A stretch of 13,615 nucleotides of DNA from Butyrivibrio sp. UBA3740. Lineage in GTDB: Bacteria; Bacillota; Clostridia; Lachnospirales; Lachnospiraceae. The position numbers and the translations under genes were made by a program. The stretch spans positions 1 through 13,615 of the forward strand of contig DFGW01000230.1 in NCBI GenBank assembly GCA_002372465.1. Reading direction: 5' to 3'. The notes under the pieces are model-generated. The model searched no databases. It was not told the DNA's origin and was given only the letters and a program-made list of their open reading frames with translations. Below are positions 7,161 to 13,615 of this stretch, one piece after another; positions within the stretch are counted from its first letter, which is position 1, and the number at the start of each line of letters is the position of its first letter.

Positions 7161-7171
7161 GGGGAGGATAA

Positions 7172-8551
7172 ATGGCAACAAAGATTAAGACCGTATTTTT
7201 TTGCCAGAGCTGCGGGTATGAATCATCCAAGTGGATGGGACAGTGCCCCGGGTGCAGGGAATGGAATACTTTTGTTGAGGAGACAGTAAAGCCAGCGGCT
7301 AAGGCAGTTAAGGGGACGCCTTCAAGCCTTGGAGGGGCTTCTGATTATTCGGCGCCCAAGACGCTTTCAGAGATCGTCATGAATGATGAGGAGCGGTACG
7401 ACACCCATATCGGGGAGCTCAACAGAGTTCTCGGAGGTGGACTTGTCAAGGGCTCTCTTATCCTGGTGGGTGGAGATCCCGGAATAGGTAAGTCAACGAT
7501 TCTGCTTCAGGTGGCAGGAAATATTTCAGGAGATGCCAAAGAGGTTCTATATATTTCAGGCGAGGAATCCCTTAGGCAGATCAAGCTTCGTGCCAACAGG
7601 ATAGGGGATTTTGCCGAGCATCTTAAGTTCATGTGCGAGACCAATCTTTCTAATATCGAGGAGGCCATCACAAGAGCAAAGCCATCGGTTGTGATAATCG
7701 ATTCGATCCAGACCATGTACAATGAGTCTGTTTCTTCGGCTCCCGGGAGCGTCTCCCAGGTAAGGGAATCCACTTCGGTGCTGCTTCGCATTGCCAAGAG
7801 CATGAATATCTCTATATTCATCGTAGGGCATGTTACTAAGGAAGGCCAGGTGGCAGGACCCAGAGTCCTTGAACACATGGTGGATACAGTTCTTTACTTC
7901 GAGGGCGACAGACACGCTTCCTACAGGATCCTTCGGGCAGTTAAGAACCGTTTCGGATCCACCAATGAGATCGGTGTCTTTGAGATGCAGGAAAAGGGCC
8001 TTGTGGAGGTTACCAATCCGTCGGAGTTCATGTTGGACGGAAGACCGGAAAACGCCAGCGGCTCAATCGTCACCTGCTCTGTGGAGGGCACAAGACCTAT
8101 CCTTATTGAGGTTCAGGCACTGGTGTGCAGGAGTAACTTCGGATTCCCCAGGCGTCAGGCCAACGGAACAGATTATAACAGGGTGAACCTTTTGATGGCT
8201 GTGCTGGAAAAGAGAATCGGCCTCAATATGGGTGAGTTTGATGCCTATGTAAATCTTGCGGGAGGCATGCGCATTGCAGAGCCATCACTGGATCTTGGAA
8301 TATGCCTGGCACTTATTTCAAGCTTTAAGAATAAGCCCATAGGCAGCGATGTAATAGCCTTTGGAGAGGTGGGACTTTCCGGAGAGGTGAGGTCCGTAAG
8401 CATGGCAGAAGCCAGAGTTTCTGAGGCGAAAAAGCTCGGCTTTAAGACCTGCATAGTTCCTAAAGCCCTTGAGAGTAAGCTGAAGAAATCCTGCAAAGAT
8501 ATAGAGATTATCGGCGTTTCCTCTGTGGCAGACGCCATGAAATATATCTGA
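7172..8551 (+). CDS. radA: DNA repair protein RadA (Sms)
   Basis: A 459-residue cytoplasmic ATPase that promotes branch migration of recombination intermediates. The N-terminal zinc finger uses C11, C14, C25 and C28. The RecA-like core carries Walker A GGDPGIGKST (100-109) and a Walker B region ending VVIIDS (173-178). The family signature KNRFG is at 258-262. The C-terminal Lon-protease-like domain (about 335-459) keeps the EPSLDLGICLAL segment but not the catalytic Ser of Lon, as usual for RadA, where it serves structure and DNA binding. Length is normal. The ribosome binding site GGGGAGG is four bases from ATG. In many Firmicutes radA follows clpC and precedes disA; here one extra gene lies between clpC and radA, and disA is not next. 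No strong terminator follows. Confidence 0.97.
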   Translation: MATKIKTVFFCQSCGYESSKWMGQCPGCREWNTFVEETVKPAAKAVKGTPSSLGGASDYSAPKTLSEIVMNDEERYDTHIGELNRVLGGGLVKGSLILVGGDPGIGKSTILLQVAGNISGDAKEVLYISGEESLRQIKLRANRIGDFAEHLKFMCETNLSNIEEAITRAKPSVVIIDSIQTMYNESVSSAPGSVSQVRESTSVLLRIAKSMNISIFIVGHVTKEGQVAGPRVLEHMVDTVLYFEGDRHASYRILRAVKNRFGSTNEIGVFEMQEKGLVEVTNPSEFMLDGRPENASGSIVTCSVEGTRPILIEVQALVCRSNFGFPRRQANGTDYNRVNLLMAVLEKRIGLNMGEFDAYVNLAGGMRIAEPSLDLGICLALISSFKNKPIGSDVIAFGEVGLSGEVRSVSMAEARVSEAKKLGFKTCIVPKALESKLKKSCKDIEIIGVSSVADAMKYI

Positions 8552-8579
8552 GAATCGGCATGATTTTGTTAAAATATGA

Positions 8580-8609
8580 TTGAATATATGATGGTCTATC
8601 TGCTATGAT
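8580..8609 (+). promoter_or_regulatory. Promoter of the large surface-protein gene
   Basis: TTGAAT (8580-8585) and TATGAT (8604-8609) are separated by 18 bases, and the -10 box is preceded by TGC, giving an extended -10. Each hexamer matches its consensus at 4-5 of 6 positions. It lies about 40 bases before the start codon of the secreted protein gene. Confidence 0.6.
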
Positions 8610-8650
8610 GTATTCGATGTTTTTGGTTTTTATGGGAACGAGGGGGCACG

Positions 8651-10540
8651 ATGAAACGGTTTGACAGAAGGGTCTTAGGGATCTTTCTTGCGCCGGTTGT
8701 CTTTATAGCTGCACTTGCTAGTGGCAGTTATTCGATCTGTGCATACGCGGAAGAGATAACTGAACAGTTTACGATTTCCGAAGAGGAACAGCCTTTGGCA
8801 GATAAGCCAAGGGGAGTACAGCCTGAGGAAGCTAAGCCCGGGGAAGTACAGCCTGAAGAAGTCGCTTATGAGGCACCTGAAGGACAGGAGCCTTCTTTTG
8901 ACGCGCCTGGTGATATGGAAGCCGAAAAAGAGTCTTCGGATAAGGTTGAAGGGACAGACTCTCTGACTGGTAGTGAGTCCGGAGAAGGAGCCGGCGCTGA
9001 TGCTGAGGCAGGTTCTGATGCCAAAGCCGGTGACCTTACCAAGGCACCTTCTAATGGCGAGCACTACTACGACATCTGCTTTTATATCAAGGATAATGCA
9101 ATAGACGGGGAGATCCCAACCGGGGTATTAGGTCAGATATTGGGTACATACTCAGCCCCTATCAGGATAAATAATGCAGTTTCAGATTCGGATTTATATA
9201 CCAGCAGCACAGCTGTGGAGGGCAGCGAGGATAACCTACTTGATGATGGTATGACAGCTGCCAATGAAGTGACAGCTATGCTCAGCCTTTACCCCGATGA
9301 AAGTGCCATAAAGGCAGTGATACCTGAATTTGATCCTTTCAGACATTACGTGGTCTGGTATGTCATCAAGGATGCTCCCACAGCAGCACCTAATTCCGAT
9401 GTTACTATTCACGTTGATGGCGTTATAAGAACAAGGCAGAATCCGCTGGTTCCGGATCCTGAAGAAGACCCGATAGTTGAGCCCGAAAAACCCAATCAGC
9501 CGGTAAAACCTGAAGTGGACCCTGAGATCATCGACATGGGCAAGAAAGTGGAGATAGAGATACAGGCTCTTTTGCTGGATGAGAACGGCAACGATGCTAC
9601 AGAAATACCCTATGATGGGCAGGAGCACATGGTGGGCGGATTTGCCATCAATGTAAAGGATAAGGCTGACCACAACCTTTTGGAGGAGCTTATCTACAAT
9701 TATAAGGGAGCACTTCTTCGAAGGACTGTTTATGCACAGGAGGGTTATACAAGCTTCCCTGTAAGGGACAGAGTCTTTTCCGTGAATATTACAGGTGCCT
9801 ATGCCACTGTGCAGAATATTGGTCAGGCAATAGTTGCTTTTTACAGCGGAACCAGGAAATTAAACGGCCCTGAGGATATCATCATAAGGGATGAAAATGG
9901 CACTATCATAAGCTCCTATATTAATGTTGTAACGAAGCCCGCCACAGTAACTGTAAGCAAAAGACCTCTTACTATTGAGGCCGGAACCTCCGTATTAAAT
10001 GATAATGGTCAGACACTGACCAATGACACCTATAAGATATTAAAGGGCTCTCTACTGGAAGGGCATGAGCTTCATTGTGTATTTAACGGAAGTCAGACAG
10101 GAGTTGGACACTGCTCTAATGAGATCACAGCTGTGACCATTTATGATGCAAACGGCAATGATGTGTCCGGTCTGTATGACGTTGAGACAAAAAAAGGCCT
10201 CCTTCAGCTTGTGGACCCTAAGGGAAATGAGGCAAATTCCGGAACTGATGCCACCGGCCAGAACAGTGAAGCATCCGGAGTAGGCTCATCTGCATCCACA
10301 GCAGTTAATTCCAAGAATAGATATGAGACAGTCAAAGTCGTCCTGAAAGACGGCTCTGTTACTTATGTAAATGTTCCTTACAGGGTTGGTGCTGCCAATC
10401 CTTCTGAGGTGGTGCCCGAAGTTCTTGGCGCAAGACGTGCAGGAACCGGGGATAACACCCATAATATGGCAAGACTTCTTGCAATCTTTGCCTGCGCTGC
10501 TATCATGACTGAAGTTGCAAGGCGCAGAAACAGCAGGTAA
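8651..10540 (+). CDS. Secreted YDG/MBG-type surface protein with non-LPXTG sorting-like signal
   Basis: A 629-residue exported protein. A signal peptide (1-33) ends at AYA before EE. Residues about 40-135 are an acidic Pro/Glu then Gly/Ala/Ser-rich linker, including a repeated VQPEEA/VQPEEV unit. A globular region (about 136-262) ends in RHYVVWYVIK and HVDGVI, a pattern I associate with Clostridial surface proteins. After a Pro-rich spacer come two modules resembling MBG/YDG Ig-like repeats: one around IPYDGQEHMVGG (319-330), and one from KRPLTIEAG (437-445) through GSLLEGHELH. C476 and C488 in the second could form a disulfide. A Ser/Gly linker leads to VLGARRAGTGD (591-601), a hydrophobic stretch and RRR: the layout of a cell-wall sorting signal without LPXTG. 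A structural or adhesive role is likely, but its ligand is unknown. AGGGGG precedes the start. Confidence 0.85.
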   Translation: MKRFDRRVLGIFLAPVVFIAALASGSYSICAYAEEITEQFTISEEEQPLADKPRGVQPEEAKPGEVQPEEVAYEAPEGQEPSFDAPGDMEAEKESSDKVEGTDSLTGSESGEGAGADAEAGSDAKAGDLTKAPSNGEHYYDICFYIKDNAIDGEIPTGVLGQILGTYSAPIRINNAVSDSDLYTSSTAVEGSEDNLLDDGMTAANEVTAMLSLYPDESAIKAVIPEFDPFRHYVVWYVIKDAPTAAPNSDVTIHVDGVIRTRQNPLVPDPEEDPIVEPEKPNQPVKPEVDPEIIDMGKKVEIEIQALLLDENGNDATEIPYDGQEHMVGGFAINVKDKADHNLLEELIYNYKGALLRRTVYAQEGYTSFPVRDRVFSVNITGAYATVQNIGQAIVAFYSGTRKLNGPEDIIIRDENGTIISSYINVVTKPATVTVSKRPLTIEAGTSVLNDNGQTLTNDTYKILKGSLLEGHELHCVFNGSQTGVGHCSNEITAVTIYDANGNDVSGLYDVETKKGLLQLVDPKGNEANSGTDATGQNSEASGVGSSASTAVNSKNRYETVKVVLKDGSVTYVNVPYRVGAANPSEVVPEVLGARRAGTGDNTHNMARLLAIFACAAIMTEVARRRNSR

Positions 10541-10660
10541 GAGTCTGCAAAAATCTTTTTCCCATTGTGTAAACTTTTGAAACAATAATGACGATAAGTT
10601 TAGTGAACGTATTTTTATATGTTTGATTTTCTGCGCCCATAGGGCGGAATGGAGAATTGT
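10541..10660 (+). other. Leader between the surface-protein and pseudo-transglutaminase genes
   Basis: This AT-rich gap has no convincing terminator or promoter; TTGAAA (10577-10582) with TTTAGT (10599-10604) at 16-base spacing is a weak promoter candidate. CGCCC (10634-10638) and GGGCG (10642-10646) form a small GC-only hairpin around ATA, six bases before the ribosome binding site GGAG. The hairpin hides the AGGGCGG that would otherwise suggest a start at 10649. Confidence 0.4.
10651..10654 (+). promoter_or_regulatory. Ribosome binding site that fixes the start at 10661
   Basis: GGAG lies six bases before ATG 10661. The earlier in-frame ATG at 10649 has only AGGGCGG one base away, too close to work and partly held in a hairpin. 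Starting at 10661 also gives a cleaner signal peptide (MKLIAKRF). Confidence 0.7.
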
Positions 10661-11554
10661 ATGAAGCTTATCGCAAAAAGATTTTTAAGTATTGTTCTGG
10701 CGGTTTTCACGGTGGGATTTCTTTTAACTTCTCAGCTTCTTAGCCTTCAGGTTGAGGCTAAGGACGATCCTTACACAGCTCTCTCCAAAGCTACAAGAAA
10801 ATACAATGGTGTGGATTATAGTGGCGAGTACAATCCTTTGTACTACTACCTTAATTATGCGGATCTTAGGGAAGCCTATGGCACAGACGCCAATAAGCTC
10901 ATAGAGCACTACGTTCTCTTTGGCAAAAAAGAAAAGCGAGTGGCCAACAGACTTATCGGAGACTTCACGGACTACGTGGTTCCTTCAGGTGATGTGGGCG
11001 TGACCATAATGCAAAAGACCAAGCATGACAACGGCGGAATGACCTATGACCAGGAGGTTATGGCAAGAAGCGTAGCAAAGCAGATCGCAAATGCTATCAA
11101 TGATGCGGCCAATCAGACTGCTACTTCCGGGGCCGGTTCTTCAAGCTCCTCCTCAAGTAAGGCAAAGCAGATCAAGGACGTTGAAAAGGTTGCATATGCA
11201 GCCGGAGTTGTAAACGCCTACTGCATGCAGGGAACCTTTACCACAGAGGGAAAGATATACCGAACAGCTTACGGTGTATTCATTGGAGGTCAGTACTCCA
11301 GCGCAGGAGCCACAAGAGCTCTTGGGCTTATCCTCGATTATCTTGGTATCACCTGGGTCCACAAGAATATCAACACCTGGGAAGATCAGTACTGTCAGGT
11401 TATTGTGGACGGCAAGGAAGGCTACGGCGATGGTATTTCCGCCTCAGCAGGTTACGGTAAACACCCCAATGAGGGCGGAAAAGCATCCTCAGCTGTGACT
11501 TATGCCAAGATAAGATACAAATTCGATGTGGCTACACAGAGAAACGGTCAGTAA
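10661..11554 (+). CDS. Secreted transglutaminase-like protein, apparently catalytically inactive
   Basis: A 297-residue exported protein. The signal peptide (1-33) ends near VEA before KDDP. Residues about 56-98 form one copy of a Tyr-rich surface repeat (YNPLYYYLNYADLREAYG, then HYVLFGKKEKR) familiar from Clostridial cell-surface proteins. A helical region and a seven-Ser linker (about 159-166) lead to a C-terminal domain whose GGQYSSAGATRALGLIL (209-225) and CQVIVDGKEGYGDG (245-258) line up by eye with the transglutaminase-like patterns G-x-x-x-C-x-G-x-A-x-A and H-x-W-x-x-V-x-x-D-G-K-x-x-x-x-D. In that alignment the Cys becomes S214 and the His falls on D242, while D257 keeps the Asp, so it is probably a pseudoenzyme, perhaps a binding or scaffold protein. 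The family call rests on motif alignment by eye. An intact relative follows 68 bases later. Confidence 0.75.
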   Translation: MKLIAKRFLSIVLAVFTVGFLLTSQLLSLQVEAKDDPYTALSKATRKYNGVDYSGEYNPLYYYLNYADLREAYGTDANKLIEHYVLFGKKEKRVANRLIGDFTDYVVPSGDVGVTIMQKTKHDNGGMTYDQEVMARSVAKQIANAINDAANQTATSGAGSSSSSSSKAKQIKDVEKVAYAAGVVNAYCMQGTFTTEGKIYRTAYGVFIGGQYSSAGATRALGLILDYLGITWVHKNINTWEDQYCQVIVDGKEGYGDGISASAGYGKHPNEGGKASSAVTYAKIRYKFDVATQRNGQ

Positions 11555-11622
11555 AAATTTTTCGAAAAAATGAAAAAGTCCTGTCAGATCGTGACTTTGT
11601 TCGTATAAAGGGTTACGGAGAT

Positions 11623-12609
11623 ATGAAGAAGCTCTCTAAAAAGAATAAAAAAAGAATATTGACCCTGGGTATGGTCGTAGTGCTGACAGCTTCTTTGTTC
11701 ATCGGGCCCCAACTGAGAACGAAGGCAGCGGGTATTACACAGATAACTGCCCAAACCTTCCGGAGCAACACCGGCATTTCTACTATACATATAGGAAGTG
11801 ATGTTACTGATATCTCATCATCCTCCTTCAGGGGGCTGATGAATCTTCGTTCCATCACAGTCAGTAAGAACAATCCGTTCTATACATCCTACAGCAACTG
11901 TCTGTACAACAAGGAAATGACTGAACTGTTATGTTTTCCGGCGGCTCTTCAGGGAGCAGTGATCCCGGAGAGTGTAGTTTCCATAAGAGAGAATGCCCTC
12001 TATGGAGTTGGCGAATCTCTCAAAGCACAGATCAAATCAGTGGTGAAGGATCAGGCCTCTGAGAACATTATGGAAGATCAGGTTCCCGGAGCACACTTCA
12101 TCCACACACCATCCGGTCTTAAGTGGAAGAATGCTGACGGAAGCATAAAGGATCCGGATACAGAACTAATGAAGCTTGCAGCTTCTGTGGTGGATACCAG
12201 TACCACTCAGGGGCTAAGCCAGAGAAAGCAGCTGGAAAAATGCTTTAACTACTTCGTAAACACATCCTCCTACGTAAGGAAGTTAGACGTTCCGCTGGGC
12301 GACTGGACAGCCTCCTATGCAAAAGAGATCCTGGCGACAGGAAAAGGTAACTGTTACAACTACGCATCAGGCTTTGCCTACATAGCAAAGGGTCTTGGGT
12401 TTGACGCGAAGGTTTGTACAGGAACCGTGACATCTTCCCTTGGGGGGAGAACAGCCCATGCATGGACAGAGGTGAAGATCGGTGATAACTGGTATATTTT
12501 CGACGCAGAGATGCAGGGCGCAAAAGGGTCAGGCTACTACAAGCAGACCTATGACAGCTACCCGGCAGGGCCACTGATGAAAGAGGCCAGCTGGACAGTG
12601 TCATTCTAA
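11623..12609 (+). CDS. Secreted leucine-rich-repeat transglutaminase-like protein
   Basis: A 328-residue exported protein. A basic N-terminus and hydrophobic core give a signal peptide ending near TKAAG (about 33-37). Residues about 38-130 contain LRR_5 (BspA-like) repeats, such as GISTIHIGSDVTDISSSSFR and a following LRSITVSKNN unit, usually used for binding proteins or polysaccharides. The C-terminal domain is transglutaminase-like with an intact triad: C244 in GKGNCYNYASGFA, H279 in AHAWTEV and D294 in WYIFDAEMQ. Such bacterial domains act as cysteine proteases or cross-linking acyltransferases; which one applies here cannot be told. Translation signals are modest (AAAGGG ten bases upstream, GGAG only two). 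The next gene starts 14 bases after the stop, so these two are co-transcribed. Its substrate may be a neighbouring surface protein (inference). Confidence 0.88.
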   Translation: MKKLSKKNKKRILTLGMVVVLTASLFIGPQLRTKAAGITQITAQTFRSNTGISTIHIGSDVTDISSSSFRGLMNLRSITVSKNNPFYTSYSNCLYNKEMTELLCFPAALQGAVIPESVVSIRENALYGVGESLKAQIKSVVKDQASENIMEDQVPGAHFIHTPSGLKWKNADGSIKDPDTELMKLAASVVDTSTTQGLSQRKQLEKCFNYFVNTSSYVRKLDVPLGDWTASYAKEILATGKGNCYNYASGFAYIAKGLGFDAKVCTGTVTSSLGGRTAHAWTEVKIGDNWYIFDAEMQGAKGSGYYKQTYDSYPAGPLMKEASWTVSF

Positions 12610-12623
12610 GAAAGAGGTATCAA

Positions 12624-13004
12624 ATGAGAAAAGTGCTGACATTTACACTGATATTTGCAGGAACCGTATTTGTGGTGTTCCTATTCAATATAATGATGTA
12701 CGCTACAGTACCTGAGTATCACGATGCAATCTCAGCAGCAGTGGCTTCCTCCAAGGATGATATCCCTGTAGTTACACCGGAAATGGTAATAGGGCCTGTA
12801 GCTACTAAGGAAGCAGCTGATGAGAATTCTATAACCCTTGAAGTAGAGGATGAGAAAGTAGCTCTTTCTTATGAAGCTGAGGTAGAAGAAACAAAGGATG
12901 ATCCGGAACTTATTATCGTAGACAAACAGTACCATGAGGACTGCGGAACAGGCAAAGGTTACTGGGTTATTACTTATTCCGACGGAAGTACAGCTATAGA
13001 ATAA
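12624..13004 (+). CDS. Small single-pass membrane protein of unknown function
   Basis: A 126-residue protein with a short basic N-terminus (MRK) and one hydrophobic segment (about 5-27), predicted to leave the rest outside the cell. The exposed part is acidic (many Glu/Asp, about 60-98) and ends in a compact motif with the only cysteine, YHEDCGTGKGYW (103-114), then VITYSDGSTAIE. I do not recognise a named family. AAAGAGG (12611-12617) lies six bases before ATG and only 14 bases separate it from the transglutaminase-like gene, so the two are almost certainly translated from one mRNA. That coupling suggests it helps anchor, inhibit or present the secreted enzyme, but the sequence does not prove this. 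A composite terminator follows. Confidence 0.8.
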   Translation: MRKVLTFTLIFAGTVFVVFLFNIMMYATVPEYHDAISAAVASSKDDIPVVTPEMVIGPVATKEAADENSITLEVEDEKVALSYEAEVEETKDDPELIIVDKQYHEDCGTGKGYWVITYSDGSTAIE

Positions 13005-13033
13005 TAGATTTGCCATATCATACAATATAACGA

Positions 13034-13098
13034 CACTCTGATTTGAGAAAACGTTTCCGATACGGAAAGTTGCACAAATCAGAGTGCTTTGTTTTGTC
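13034..13098 (+). terminator. Composite hairpin terminator after the surface cluster
   Basis: CACTCTGATTTG (13034-13045) pairs perfectly with CAAATCAGAGTG (13075-13086), a 12-bp stem. The 29-base loop contains a second hairpin, TTTCCG (13054-13059) with CGGAAA (13063-13068) around ATA, extendable by AAC/GTT past a one-base bulge. A T-rich tail CTTTGTTTTGT follows. It marks the end of the transglutaminase-membrane protein unit. Confidence 0.8.
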
Positions 13099-13180
13099 TA
13101 AAAGCGACAAAAGCCACTAAAAAACAAAAGGATTTCTAAGATACAAAGAAGAATTCTCTATGTTTTTGCACAAATGACTT

Positions 13181-13189
13181 TGTTATGAT
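13181..13189 (+). promoter_or_regulatory. Extended -10 promoter of the sugar-binding lipoprotein gene
   Basis: TGTTATGAT is an extended -10 element (TGn plus TATGAT). A TTGCAC upstream is only 12 bases away, too near for a normal -35. The predicted transcript would have a leader of about 70 bases before ATG 13265. It lies downstream of the composite terminator. Confidence 0.5.
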
Positions 13190-13208
13190 TTCTCATGTAA
13201 ACAAAACG

Positions 13209-13236
13209 TTGGGGCTCTACTTATGTTGCGCCTCAA
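13209..13236 (+). promoter_or_regulatory. Leader hairpin upstream of the sugar-binding lipoprotein gene
   Basis: TTGGGGC (13209-13215) pairs with GCCTCAA (13230-13236) with one G-U pair and a 14-base loop. It is too simple for a known riboswitch and leaves the AAGGAGG ribosome binding site (13249-13255) free. It may stabilise the leader; function unknown. Confidence 0.3.
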
Positions 13237-13264
13237 TAGCTTATCTTTAAGGAGGATGTTACAA

Positions 13265-13615
13265 ATGAAAAAGAAATTGGTAAGTCTTTTAACAGTTTCT
13301 GCTATGACAATGGCTATGCTTGCCGGATGCGGAAGCGGAGCAGCAGAGACAGCTCAGCAGACAGCTGAGACAGTTGAAGAGACAGCTACTGATGCAGCAG
13401 AGACAGCTACAGAGGTTGCTGAGACAGTTGCAGAGACAGCAGGAAATGCTGATCTTGCAGACAAGAAGGTTGGCGTATGTATCTACCAGTTCGCTGATAA
13501 CTTCATGACACTGTTCAGAACAGAGCTTGAGAACTACCTTGTATCTCAGGGCTTCTCAAAGGACAACATCACAATCGTAGATGGTGCTAACGACCAGGCT
13601 ACACAGACAAACCAG
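13265..13615 (+). CDS. mglB: Galactose/glucose-type ABC transporter substrate-binding lipoprotein, 5' part
   Basis: The first 117 residues are visible and the gene runs past the right edge. MKKKLVSLL and a hydrophobic core lead to the lipobox LAGC with C22 the lipidated cysteine, so the protein is anchored to the outer face of the membrane. Residues about 27-62 are an Ala/Glu/Thr repeat linker. The mature domain starts near KKVGVCIYQFADNFM. D78 and F80 match by position the Asp14 and Phe16 that hold the sugar in E. coli galactose-binding protein (YKYDDNF), which supports galactose or glucose as ligand. The protein would deliver sugar to an MglA/MglC-type importer, genes expected downstream. 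AAGGAGG at 13249-13255 precedes the start by nine bases. Family membership is fairly sure; exact sugar is inferred from few residues. Confidence 0.85.
   Translation, partial: MKKKLVSLLTVSAMTMAMLAGCGSGAAETAQQTAETVEETATDAAETATEVAETVAETAGNADLADKKVGVCIYQFADNFMTLFRTELENYLVSQGFSKDNITIVDGANDQATQTNQ
13343..13441 (+). repeat. Six copies of a 12-base unit in the lipoprotein linker
   Basis: The unit GCWGAGACAGYT, encoding AETA/AETV-type residues, occurs at 13343, 13364, 13376 (as GAAGAGACAGCT), 13397, 13418 and 13430 (ending GCA). Copies are 12 or 21 bases apart, so the reading frame is kept. It encodes a flexible, acidic spacer between the lipid anchor and the binding domain, and could change length by slippage or recombination. 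Confidence 0.85.

Noticed and set aside
8559..8578. AT-rich hairpin after radA as a terminator
   Set aside because: The stem has a bulge, is almost all A-T pairs and has no T-run after it.
10570..10602. Inverted repeat TAAACTT with AAGTTTA, 19-base spacer, as an operator
   Set aside because: Arms are short and AT-rich, no second copy was seen near other genes, and no regulator gene is adjacent.
11581..11609. CTGTCA with TATAAA at 17-base spacing as a promoter for the LRR transglutaminase-like gene
   Set aside because: Transcription would start about seven bases before ATG and leave out the AAAGGG site, so co-transcription from upstream is more plausible.
13343..13441. Short repeats as a CRISPR array
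   Set aside because: Units are 12 bases, lie in frame within a coding region, and lack unique 30-base spacers.
13320..13508. Gln/Leu/Arg-rich 62-codon plus-strand open frame
   Set aside because: It is the out-of-frame reading of the repeat linker in the lipoprotein gene that starts at 13265.

Overview
The window looks like chromosomal DNA of a Lachnospiraceae-type Firmicute (Butyrivibrio and relatives). The basis is the gene families: a GH3 enzyme with its nucleophile near a membrane-anchored C-terminus, a GH3 followed by a GtrA-like gene, clpC and radA close together, YDG/MBG-type surface modules, and strong AGGAGG ribosome binding sites. Genus assignment is inference. All genes are on the + strand. 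No rRNA, tRNA, insertion sequence, phage gene or CRISPR array was seen.

Region 1 (1-3546), glycan metabolism. The 3' end of one membrane-anchored GH3 gene is followed by a complete cytoplasmic-type GH3 beta-glycosidase with an unusual C-terminal extension, then by a GtrA-like four-helix membrane protein. A strong intrinsic terminator closes the unit.

Region 2 (3590-8551), protein quality control and DNA repair. An extended -10 promoter drives a short GntR/YtrA-type regulator and clpC. The regulator sits where ctsR-mcsA-mcsB stands in the classical Firmicute clpC operon. A small beta-rich conserved protein of unknown function with its own candidate promoter and terminator follows, then radA. 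radA is preceded by a second hairpin with a U-tract directly upstream of its ribosome binding site.

Region 3 (8552-13098), an extracytoplasmic cluster. It holds a 629-residue secreted YDG/MBG-type surface protein with a non-LPXTG C-terminal sorting-like signal, a secreted protein that looks like a catalytically dead transglutaminase-like protein, a secreted leucine-rich-repeat transglutaminase-like protein with an intact Cys-His-Asp triad, and a small single-pass membrane protein. A composite hairpin terminator follows. The pairing of an active and an apparently inactive transglutaminase-like protein is the least explained part of the window.

Region 4 (13099-13615). An extended -10 promoter and a leader precede the 5' part of a lipoprotein gene for a galactose/glucose-binding (MglB-type) ABC transporter component. 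Its linker is built from a repeated 12-base unit. The gene runs off the end of the window.

No intergenic stretch exceeds 300 bases; the longest (13005-13264) is accounted for by the terminator, promoter and leader described below.
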